Shown: positions 21,343 through 31,635 of the stretch, in pieces
Numbering within the stretch: the first letter of the stretch is position 1
Layout of the letters: each line of letters begins with the position of its first letter
Origin: Axinella damicornis
Taxonomy: Eukaryota > Porifera > Demospongiae > Axinellida > Axinellidae
Reading direction: 5' to 3'
Assembly: GCA_963931865.1 (NCBI GenBank)
Contig: OZ007507.1
Coordinates: forward strand, 17,165,681-17,229,680
Length of the DNA stretch: 64,000 bases
Notes under the pieces: generated by a model
Told to the model about the DNA's origin: nothing
What the model saw: the letters and a program-made list of their open reading frames with translations, nothing else
Databases searched by the model: none
Made by a program: the position numbers and the translations under genes

Positions 21343-24300
21343 CTAATCATGATCCTTAACAGCAGCCTTAGCATCAGTGCTTGAATTTTCTTCCTCTTGC
21401 TGTGGAGACCTGTTGGCAGGAATATTTTCTTCCTCCAGCGGTGTTGGAGTAGGAGTAGTTATGCCTCTGCCCTTACAATTATGACCTTGCATAATGCATG
21501 CTACTATGACCAACACTATCACAGCACTTAATATGGCGATGGCTACAATGGCGACAACAACTCCAATGACGATGGGAATAATATTTGCTGTAGTGGAAAA
21601 TGAGAATCAGAGAAAGACAAGGATTGTATTACTAAGCATTCCTGAAACAAGCAGTAACGGAAAGTACTAGACAAAAATTATGGTTGGGCAGTGCTAATAT
21701 AATATCCTTACTGGGTGTTGTTGGAATTGAAGGTGATTCTGCAGTAAAGAAAAAAGATTTATCACAAGCAAATAGCTACGAACACAGATTGTTGTCTAAC
21801 ATAATTTAATTTGTCTGACTTAGTCTACCTCACGACGGTTTTCACACAAAACAGCAGCATTTTATAAAAATGTATGGAGGGATAGCAGAACAGCAAAAAG
21901 TAAGGAAACACTGAGGTATAGGGGTGATGGCATAAAACAGTTCACCTACATACTTTCTGTAGTATGCGGAAAGATAAGTAAGATGGGTTGTATACTGAAC
22001 TGTTTTCACCATCTCCCCTACGGTAGTAGTACCTTGTTGCTGTTCCATGTATTTTTATGTTTTTTACACTTGTATTTATAAGGTTTGTTGGAGCAATTAG
22101 CTCACCTTGGGATACTGTAACATTATCAACTTCCAGATTTAGGTAACAGAAATCAATAAGTCCATCAACTTGAAGTGAAATGTTAAAAACAACTGTATAG
22201 TTTCCATCAGCTGATCCAGGGTCGGGAAAGTCATCTGCATTCAGACTGACATTAGCTTGACCATTCTCAAAGTCACATGTGCTCATGTTCCACATTCGGC
22301 GGGTGGTATTGCTGCTTCCATTTGCTGCAGTTATTGTAACACCAAATGTACCAGTGCAAAGATGGATGCTGAGTGCTTGTGGCAGTGGGTTAGTTGGCTG
22401 GTGGACTTCAAACTCAACAGAATTTGAAGATCTGGTTTGTTGAATGTGACGTGCATCTCCTGCTGGTATATTTTGAGCTGTTGCAGTGAAGATTAGAATG
22501 GTAAGCATATATTAAGGAAAATTAAACAATTGTTGATATGTATATAATATAATGGAATAAGCAGGGTAATAATTAGAGAGTTTTAAGATCCCTGTGTATC
22601 AATTCAGTATGTATACTTGACCTTGACTAGGCAACATCATTGCAGCTTACCTATACACTGACAAAATTCTCTTTCATGTTCTGTGTAAAAACAAAGAGCA
22701 TAATTAGCTATATAGTTTATTGTAAGTGAAATAATACTGTGCTTTTGAAACATAGACCTACCATCCACTGTAGCTGAAGGGCTGGGTCGACTTGTCCCAG
22801 CATCACTGTGAGCGACAATGCTGAAATTAGTGGGTTGACAATCGTATGTCATATTGGTAATTGGGATTGGCTCGCACAGGTCTGTAGTCATGATACTATA
22901 GTTGTGCACTCGGTCACATGTCGTTGTTACTTGGATGGTCAGTCCAGTGATATTGAGATGTGAGAATGGAAGTTCAGCACACAGGACAACATGTGTTCCA
23001 TTGTAAGAGACACAAGGTCTTGCAGGTTGACTGGGTGGAGCTGCAACAATAAGAAACCAAAAACTACTGAACTGTTAATTGTCTTCCAACGTTTTCACTA
23101 TGGCAATGGAAAGTATGGATTTTATAACTCGTTGAGCTGCGATATTATGCTATTGCATATATACATCATGTATTACATCCATAGAAGTGTACTCCCATAC
23201 ACCAGAACACATGCTTTTTCACTTGCCTGCTACTATGAGTTTTGTTGTTGCTCCCACACAGTTAGTTGCTGGGATTCTGCATACTGAACGGGAACACACC
23301 CGAGTATAGAGTGTGCTGTTCATTGCTAATCTTACAGTTGTCCTAAGGCACAGTTTCATATTGCTTCTAGCATTGCTGCAATACAAGTATGTGTAGTTTG
23401 CATCATTTAGTCTCATCATATCGCTTTCTAGGTCGTAACATTCTGCATTTGATCCTCCAGGAGCAATGCAAAATATGCCATTCAATGTATCACATTTGCC
23501 TTCAGCTTGAATCTCAATCACTGCACCCACTATATCGACAATGATCTCTGTGAATGGAGAAATATAGGTATATACATTATATATTCATGCAGTGCATGGA
23601 GTTATGATTTGTATTTGTATACATACGCCATACATTGAAAAGATATAGCAAGTTAACATTCAATTAACCCTGTTTGAAATTGGGTATACTTGTTGACTTA
23701 CTTAGCTAGCAAGTAAAAATAAAACAAGTGTTCACCCAAAAATCATGTAGTTCAGATAAGGTGCAAAGGAAACCACAGTATTAACCACCACACCTGTTTT
23801 GTCTAGAAAATTTACAGCCACTTTGTTGGTACGCTCACTTCCTTGTACTTGTACCGAAAAAACACCTTCATTTTCCATTTCACAGCCTACTTCACTCAGT
23901 TGAAACTCAATGAATGTATTTGCAGTGCATCTTGGTGGCTGCCGAGTGGAATCATTGCAGCACCTGTACGACACACAGTACTGTACATCATCTGGACACT
24001 CAGGAACGCTCGTATTCACTGGCTCCCACTGTAGCTCAATTGTGAGCCTCTCAATGAAAACTTCCGTAAATGTCGTGTTGCATTCCAGTGAGGGGGCATC
24101 ATCTGAAACATAATTAGATAAAGTAGTCATTTTTACAAAAGATTTTCTTGGGTATAATTATAGGAAGAGGGGAAAGAAAGTGGAAGTAAAATGGATGCCT
24201 GCCATAATTGAGCTCACCAGTTGCAGCAGCTCAAGCAACAGTGTCTGGTCTGACCTCTCATGACTTATACCGCATATTATGGCATTGGAGAATTATAGCC

Positions 24301-24643
24301 TCATCCCCAGGCCCCACCCAGCTTTTCAGCACTTGCATTCTTTCGCACAATCAAAACGGCGTGCGGGCCTGGGAACGAGGCTAGGAGAATTAGTAAGCTG
24401 TAAGCTGTATGTCCCACCCAATAGGATGGATGGTTAATGGACTCATCAAATACAGTGTAGACTAGGTGACCACAACATCCTCATTGCATATGTTAGCCTT
24501 GAACCCAGGTATGTCCCGACGTGTCTGGGTTTGAGCTTTTGTGCTGTTTTACCTGAATTTCGGGAGCAGATGGGGGTGCCGGTGGTCATTACAAAGTATA
24601 CACAACTAGCAATAAGTATGCATATCCTATGGAATTTGAGCAT
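21343..24643 (-). CDS. Receptor R4: multi-module single-pass membrane protein
   Basis: Eight minus-strand exons join into about 557 codons, all junctions phase 1. 24643-24553 signal peptide (ICILIASCVYFVMTTG). 24102-23794 FN3-like module with LQWEPV and paired Cys. 23547-23227 module with eight Cys that I do not recognise. 23040-22762 FN3-like (FSIVAHSDAGTSRPSPSA). 22680-22651 ten-codon mini exon. 22477-22106 glycosylation-rich module of unknown fold. 21738-21712 Pro/Thr mini stalk. 21587-21343 membrane span (IIPIVIGVVVAIVAIAI...) and a Pro/Glu-rich tail ending KDHD and TAG. The exon ending at 23227 uses a GC donor (CAG then GCAAGT). The donor at 23794 (GTGTGG) is weak, and the mini exon is the least certain part. 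An Ig exon and second signal-peptide exon lie just upstream at 25474-26872 and could splice into this gene. Two MITEs lie in or beside the 5' region. Likely a surface recognition or adhesion receptor. Confidence 0.7.
24296..24383. mobile_element. hAT-type MITE in intron 1 of R4
   Basis: 88-bp copy of the TAGCCTC...GAGGCTA family, flanked by GGAGAATTA on both sides (8-bp duplication plus one chance base, or 9 bp). Confidence 0.85.
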
Positions 24644-24867
24644 ATATATGCCTCAATTTTTTGATGCAGTTTCAGCAGCTCTCCTGATACACATTTTAAG
24701 AGGGGGGAGAGGGAAGGAGGGGGAAAATCAATCATTATTTGTGGGTTAGACAACTCTAGTTCCATGCCCTTCAATCGTCACCACCTGCTCACATGCATGT
24801 ACATGATGAAGTAATTGCATGAATGCATGATTGCAGAAATTATTTATTCACAGCATTGGCTAACCAA

Positions 24868-25396
24868 TAGGCCTTGGCGGATTTTGCCAGCATAATTTTG
24901 GGAAAAATAGGTGCTTCTGAGCATAGTGAATTATGCTGGGAAAAATAGGTACACTTTCTGGCTCTGATGAGAAAAATAGGTACAAAAGGGATTTGTTTTG
25001 TAAACTTGAAAAAACAACGCGGTCAGGTACAGGTTTGCATGTAGACTACTACTAGGCTATCAGCTTGCTGTGTAAGCTATATTATCCCACGCACTTCAAT
25101 TAGCATAATATTATTATGCATAGCTAGCTACCTATTAGATAAAACAACTACTCAGAAGTATACTGTTGGCCTGATAGTTTGTTCTATTTGATGCGCTGTC
25201 ACAGTGACACTGTCACTCAGAATCAGTTTTCAAGTGTTTATAAGCGTGTATTGAATGTATATGATGTGGATTTTTCAGAATCAATGCCAGCATAATTGAG
25301 AAAAATAGGTGAATGAAAAAGAAAAATAGGTTAATAGTAGGAGAAAAAAAGAAAAGAAAAATGGGTAAAAGTTCGAGCAAAATCCGCCAAGGCCTA
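24868..25396. mobile_element. Non-autonomous hAT-type element, 529 bp
   Basis: Inverted ends TAGGCCTTGGCGGATTTTGC and complement, flanked on both sides by CTAACCAA (8 bp). The interior is rich in repeated GAAAAATAGGT motifs and has no coding signal. Its ends resemble the element at 17756-18235. It lies between the R4 signal-peptide exon and the upstream Ig exon. Confidence 0.92.
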
Positions 25397-25473
25397 CTAA
25401 CCAAGAGTGCATGCAACGAAAAATGGTTGTAGCTGTAGTTTTGACTCCATGCAATAACATTAACATGACTGAC

Positions 25474-26872
25474 CTTGCATCACAAAAACAGTCCCAATCA
25501 TACTGTCGATTGTTTCAACATTGCGTGATGAATCATTGTAGATTTTGAATAGGCACTGGTAAGTTGACATGTGCAATTCCTGAACTGCCTCAAAGTATAG
25601 CCCAGTCTTGTTCGCCATGTAGCCAAGTGGGAGGTTACTTGGTGAATGGATAACACCATTTATTGCCCATAGGGGCAAATCCTCTGTTCCAGTGTACCTG
25701 CAATCACAAGGGACTATATCGCCAACTGTTGCATTTGTATCTACTGGACCCATATGAATTGATATTGTTCCATAACCTGTATGGAAGGGAGAAAATAAGT
25801 AAAATCAATCAAACAGCTCTGACTGAACATATATACGTAGCATTGTGCCAGTGACTAGCAAGCTTATTGAAGGGAGACTGCATGCATGCACTGATGCGCG
25901 GGGTTACTGAGCATTCCAAAACAAAGGGAACATCACTTCGCCAAAACAAATCACTCTGAATCTTGTGAGTGCATCTGATACTGCATCGACCTATTTTATA
26001 CATGGACTTGAATAGCTTCTGCTGCCTATATGCTTTCTCTCCGCCCCCTTCACCGATACCCCCATCAGTGTTTGCACCCAACACCAATACAGATTACAAA
26101 TAGAACACTCATCAACAGACAGACATAATAAACTCCCTGTACACGAATTATAACATAAGCCAAAACTCCATCGTTCCTGAGATTTTGACGGCTGAAGTGA
26201 TGCTGTTTAGTTTGTTAGCTAGTTAGTTGTGCGTTGGATATCTAGAGTACAACACTATATTCATCTGTATTGTATTACTCGCTAGCTACGTGTGCATGCA
26301 GTTTTCATGTGTCATTTGATGCCTGTGTAGAGGAGGGATGTAACTCAAAACCTGGGAGGTAAATGGATATACCTGCATCGTGCCTGAGAAGGCTAAACTT
26401 CACTAAACGTAACGGAACTTTGAAGTAACCTTGAATGTTGCAATGGGCATCATACAAATAGCTACTGATTCTATTTTTTTTATTTTCCAGATGCATACTG
26501 CCCTTACTTATTGCCAAGCAAATCTTTCACTCTTGCACTTGATAGAGAGCTGGACGGCATAAACAAATCAGGCCTCTGATTAAGCCAGTGCAGGTCGCGC
26601 ACACGCGCTGGGTATATAGGAGGTGTGCTGAATAGCCTTCAGTATAATTATGTGCATGCAGAGTCTGCCCAACTTAGCTACCTATACCGCGGTAGCTGTG
26701 ATATTATATCCTCCTCCCCTTCGCGTGATACTGTAGTAAATATAAGCTTAGGTATACAGGTTTGGTCTGACTTGCGAAACTAGCGGTAGCTATGCTAGTT
26801 ATTAGGTAGCTACCGCTTACCTGCGGGAAGAATAATCAGAAACACCGATACCGTCAAAAGCGCCAACTTCAT
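25474..26872 (-). CDS. Signal-peptide and Ig exon pair upstream of R4 (alternative 5' end or separate gene)
   Basis: Exon 1 is 26872-26821: ATG then ALLTVSVFLIILPAG, a clean signal peptide ending in phase 1 at GTAAGC. Exon 2 is 25776-25474: an Ig domain with Cys in VPCDC, Trp in LPLWAING and the YQCLF cysteine of the F strand, phase 1 on both sides, donor GTCAGT. Its layout (YTGT, LPxGY, STYQC) resembles the first Ig of R6 and the Ig of R5, so it is a V-like family member. No membrane exon of its own occurs before R4 begins at 24643, and all R4 exons accept phase 1, so the simplest reading is that these are 5' exons of the same gene with the 24643 exon as an alternative start. A truncated separate gene is the other possibility. 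Confidence 0.6.
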
Positions 26873-27239
26873 TGCGAGTTTTATCTGGGAGAACGTATAC
26901 GCCGATCAGCAGGGGCCAGTATATATTCCAGTTTGCATTTCTAGCACCAACGGTCCTTCACGGCCTGTCATATGGGGGCTAGCTACGAGTAGATTAGCCA
27001 GACCTGCATATTACAGTCATAGCATTCGTGTACGGTGCTAAGAGTTCCATTTTAATATCAAATTTTTGTGACTTCACCAGTGATGGTGAAAGTCTGAAGA
27101 AGCATAGAATTGTCTCATTTACATGCAGCACACAGCAAAATAACGTTCTCCTAACAATATCTATAGAAAGTAGACCTCTGACCATTCACACATGTAGCTA
27201 CAGGATACCGAAGCATGCAAGAGTAGCTATAAACATTAT

Positions 27240-28690
27240 GCTCGCTATAGGGATAGCAGAATGGCAAAACAACTGCATGTGGTTACAGCTGCTTGACCCA
27301 GGGAAGGGAAGACTGAATTTTTTGACCATCGATTCAGTTCCACACAGTGCATTAATGGATAAGCTGCAACACCTGATTTTGGGTGGATTCACAGGTAGCT
27401 AGCTATCTACTTGACTGGAAGGAAGCAGAAAGTAGTCATCAATGGGCAAGCATCAACCACATTAGCTACTTGTTCTCTCTTGAGTCCCACAGGAATCTGT
27501 ACTGGGCCCTTTTCTCTTCTTGATCTATATCGATGGAGTTATGGACTGTCATACCTCTCTTAGTGCTGAGTCAGCTATGTGTCTATGCTGATGCAGTGGC
27601 GGATCTATAGGATTTGAAAAGGGGGGTTCCAATATACACTGGCAAGCAACAAGACATGTAGTGCGCCTGGTAGGGGGGTCTGGGGGCATCCCCCCAGGAA
27701 AAGTTTTGGATTTCAGGCCTTCTAAGTTCGTTTCTAGACTAAGTGCAATCTTGGGATGAAAAAGCAAGATTTGGACAACCTTCTGTTAAACAAGCCTTCA
27801 AGCCTAACTTTAAAGGCGTGGCTCCCATTCTCTCACAAATCAGAGTGCATACACATTATGCAAAATGCGGGGGGGGGGGGGGGGGGGGGGTGTTCAATAG
27901 CGATTAGCATGGATTATATATGCATACCATGGCAATGTGCGGAACTTTGCTTTGATACTAACTCAATATTCTGTAGGAACAGCAAATGCACAGACTTATA
28001 CAAAATGGAGAGGTCACAGAAAGTTCTAGAAAGTACATGTCAGCAGAAGAGAGGTGATAGAACACACAGAAGACGTGAATAGAAGTGTGCATCATGAGCA
28101 AGTGCACGCTTAGAATCTTGATACAGGAAATTAGCCTAGTTGCAATTGCAAATTACATTCATTATCGAGTATTGCTTGCACTGTGAACCTTCAGTGTGGC
28201 TTCTGTGTACCTCAGCGTGGGCCATAGTGTACATAATTACGTTTGCGCAAGAATTACTAAGTTAGTAGTAAAAACGAAGGCAGTCCTGGAACCCATGGAA
28301 CCCCCTCAAGATCGCCACTGTCAGATGACATCCTTTTATACATAGCTACCCATCAGTTGCCATGAACCTCCTGCAGCAAGACATTGATGCCCTAAAATAA
28401 TAGCAGGGTTTCTGAAGACCATCTATGGTTTAACACTTCTAAATGTGATTGTCTCATACAAGCACCTTTAACTCTTGCGGGCACAAGTACCATGGTGTAT
28501 AATCTCTGACTTTAACACTTGCTGGCAACAAACTTGACCAAGTATTTCAGCTAGCTACTAGTGACCTGCCTTATTTTACTTTTAGTGTTTGACCTCTCCT
28601 GGAATCCCCATATTGAACCCAATTCACTGAGGATAGAGGGCCATGCAATAAATGATCCAATATACTCTCAAAATTATAATACAGCTTGAC
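27240..28690 (+). mobile_element. Degenerate LINE relic split by a DNA transposon
   Basis: Plus-strand RT pieces are readable in changing frames: IDSVPHSALMDKLQ (the KAFDSVPH motif), LTGRKQKVVINGQAS, and LGPFLFL.IYIDG. The VYAD part of the catalytic YADD box ends at 27593 and SDDILLY resumes at 28321, the gap being a DNA transposon. Further pieces after 28340 match QQDIDAL, LWFNTSKC and LSWNPHIE. Multiple stops and indels show it is long dead. Confidence 0.7.
27594..28320. mobile_element. hAT-like element inserted in the LINE RT motif
   Basis: Ends CAGTGGCGGATCTATAGG and a complementary CGCCACTG with adjacent ATCTTGAGGG form imperfect inverted termini, like the CAGTGGCG termini of some hAT families. 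Flanks GCTGATG and TCAGATG are a plausible decayed target duplication. The interior holds the GGGGTCTGGGGGCAT motif shared with 11930 and 39600, and a poly-G tract at about 27869-27890. Confidence 0.6.
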
Positions 28691-28756
28691 CTTTGTACCA
28701 AGGTACCATTCATGTTAAAGTTTTCCTGTCCTCCCTCTCCCCCTCGATCCTCTTCC

Positions 28757-28990
28757 TTCTCCTCCTCCTCCTCCTCCTCCTCCTCCTCCTCTTCATCATC
28801 AAGAGGACAGACCTCAGCTGCTCTGTGATGTAGGGATAGCAGAACCAAATATCTCAATTGCACTTGAGCATGCAGGTAGGAGTTCCAGACTGGGCAGTCA
28901 AGGAGTGGACGCACCAAGGAGAGGTAGAGTTGGTGGAGGGTTTGCGGTTCAGCATGTTGATAGAACTGCCTGTAGAGCAGCCCAAGTAGC
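28757..28990 (-). mobile_element. LINE fragment in opposite orientation with (GAG)n tract
   Basis: The minus strand reads LYRQFYQHAEPQTLHQLY and LSLVRPLLDCPVWN, matching the RT C-terminal LYRRF...RPHLEYAAPVWDP region of the LINE at 3351-5262. A CTC/GAG trinucleotide repeat at about 28757-28792 abuts it and creates a false poly-Glu frame. Confidence 0.6.
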
Positions 28991-29219
28991 TAACCTCCTG
29001 GCCTTGTATGTACCTGCCAGCATGGGAAAGACTTAGGGAAGTTTATCATTGAACTTTGACCTTTTATATTGAAGTCAACAGTGAAGCCATTCTGCTACCA
29101 AATTGTCCGCAGACCATGGGATCGTTAATGGTTGGTTCAAAGTTGTGACATGGCATGAAATTTCATGGATATAATTTCCTAGGTCCCATTTCCCATGACA
29201 CCTCACATGTATAGTTATA

Positions 29220-29512
29220 CACTGTTAAAATTAGGGTGCTCATTCACAGTCATGTTCCAGAATATCACCCTGAGTGCTGCAGTGGTTTCCATGGTAACCT
29301 TGGTATAAAAATCAGGGATTCAATGGATATGGAACCACAACAAGATGTGTACAACTAATTGCCATAATTATTGAAAATCAATTTCTGGGGAATGAGATTC
29401 TTTGGAAACAAGGGTTAAGTACCAAGGTTGCCATGGAAACCGGTGCCATTGTAGCACCCCAGGCAGGGTGCTATTCTGGAACATGCGAATGAGCACCCCA
29501 ATTTTAACAGTG
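29220..29512. mobile_element. MITE with TA target site
   Basis: Inverted ends CACTGTTAAAATT with GGGTGCTCATTC inside, arms of about 90 bases (ACCAAGGTT... pairs with the complement), flanked by TA on each side as in Tc1/mariner-type elements. Confidence 0.75.
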
Positions 29513-29519
29513 TAGAGTC

Positions 29520-31635
29520 TACCGACTCTATGACATAGGATAATAATTGGTACTATATCATGCAGTATATATATATATATCGCGATATCACTGTAAAACG
29601 AGAAGGGTTGTTTTAAACAGGCTGTGGTCACCTCAGTTGCATCTCAGGGCCCCCTTGCATGGTGATCATGGAATGAGCACACAAGTGCAGCCTATACACT
29701 TTGATCCTATTAGTAGCTATCCATAGGATAACCTAGTAGGCCTGTTGAGATACCCTATATAGCTCAAGTTTCTTATAGAACAGCTGCACTTCCAAACAAT
29801 GTGCATTCCAGCAGATCATTTACACTGCTTGGCCACTATAGGTCCTCCAACAGACATACAGATGGGTAAACAATTAAGCTAAGTCACGTATAGAATTAAG
29901 CTAAGTCACGTATAGAATTACGAAACATTAGAAGTGAGGCTATTTGTGGTTGTGGGTACATTCTTCGATCACCACAGTGGAGGAGGCACTGAGGGGTGAA
30001 AACAACCCTTCACATTTTAAAGTGATATATACCAAGAGGACATACATGTACACAAAGTTTAGCTGTTTCTGGTTCAAGGGGATACTGGACGAGTGTATTC
30101 ATGTTGATGGTGCCACAGATCAATCCGGTCCAACTTTTCTGGAAGAAAATCAGGCTGATCTCCACATTTGACCTCCAGTTGGTTGGATTCTGGGTGGTCG
30201 TGGATGGTATTGGGCTTTCCAGGTGTGCTCTCTCCACATGTACATCTGGCCCCTGAGGAGCGAACGCTACAGTAGAAGAGCACCATATAAAGATGTCATG
30301 CAAGTCTGCACTGTTGGGGAAATAATTCAGTCATTAACGGGTTAATTAACTGTCTGCATGGATGATAATGAATCTCATTACAAACTTCCCCAAACTGGCC
30401 CAAAGAGCAAGCAGATGTCATCAACACCATGAATCTCATTAACGTCCACCTTGCAGCATTTGCATCCAATCTGCATTCCATTCCGTGCACATTCCATTCC
30501 ACAACCTAGTCTTGAAATCTAGACCAGCAGCTGGTCTCGAGACTATCCACAACCTAGCTAGCTACCCATCCTGCAGTTTACATAGAAAAATTTATTTTAA
30601 TCTAAGACTCTTTTGGACCCCGGGTTTGGCATAATATTATTATACATCAGTAACTCAGTAAGTTCCTCCCCATGGCTAGCTAACTCTCCTCCTGCACCTG
30701 TATATAGCATGAGTGACTGGCAACTTCCACGAGTAACTCAACATTCAGCAGGATCCTTAATTGTTGAGAAAATTATTCGATTTCAGACTAAACAATGACT
30801 CAGAGATTGTAATTTTCTCACCGCTCACTCATTGACTGTTCTGCTGTAACTATAGCTGTACAATCATGTATACTCCTCATTATGCGTCATGTACTGTATG
30901 GGCTTATACGAATACCTGGGCATTTGTAGTACATGTACGTATGCAGTAATGTGTTCTCAAATACTGTAGTTACACATTATTAGGTGCAGCTCACTTACAG
31001 GCGCATAATTATATATTCGCTGTTAGGCGGAGGTTCAACTCTCATCTCATTGCACGTGCAGTGGATTTTCACGGAAGCTGTACTGTGTTCTGAAAAATGT
31101 ATACACACAGCTTCTGCATGGACTACAGTGTGTAGCTTAGCTACATGGGCTGTGAAGTTCCCATGAAGCTCCGCCCACAGGATGTTCTTGCCACACACTC
31201 AATGTTTCCCTATCATGCGAAGGACAAGAATACAGGAAGGCTCTTGAGTGGCATGATGGCTGATGTGTCTATTTTTTTTAATCAGTTTCCACAGTCCTGT
31301 TGACTTGCAACAGAATTTACTATGCAAGCAATATCTTGACTATAGTCTAGAATCCTTGGGCTTCTGAATCAGTACAGCCGTATTTTCATACCGGAAGCGA
31401 TGAAATACTGGCGGTGGGAACGGCCTGGGAACGAGGCTACTTACCCCACCCTCATTGGCCATACAGTTGGCTACCTGATTATGAGTAAAGGGTGCCAAAA
31501 TCTGCTTCCTGAAACTGTCTGATGTCGCATGCTCAAGAACGAGGAAGACGTCGTTACTTTTTCCGGTAATACCCGCTATGAATTCGGAGTCCTGATTCCA
31601 TGTCCTTGAGCGAGCAAACAGCGAAGTGGGCAGCG
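29520..31635. other. Spacer upstream of R5
   Basis: Contains a (TA)n run near 29568-29580, a 22-bp tandem duplication (AAGCTAAGTCACGTATAG) at about 29876-29922, and text at 30100-30340 distantly like the right half of the piggyBac-like element. A fragment of the TAGCCTC MITE lies at 31417-31440. No exon recognised. Confidence 0.35.

Noticed and set aside
28757..28917. Acidic poly-Glu frame on the minus strand
   Set aside because: Produced by a (GAG)n trinucleotide tract next to a LINE fragment.
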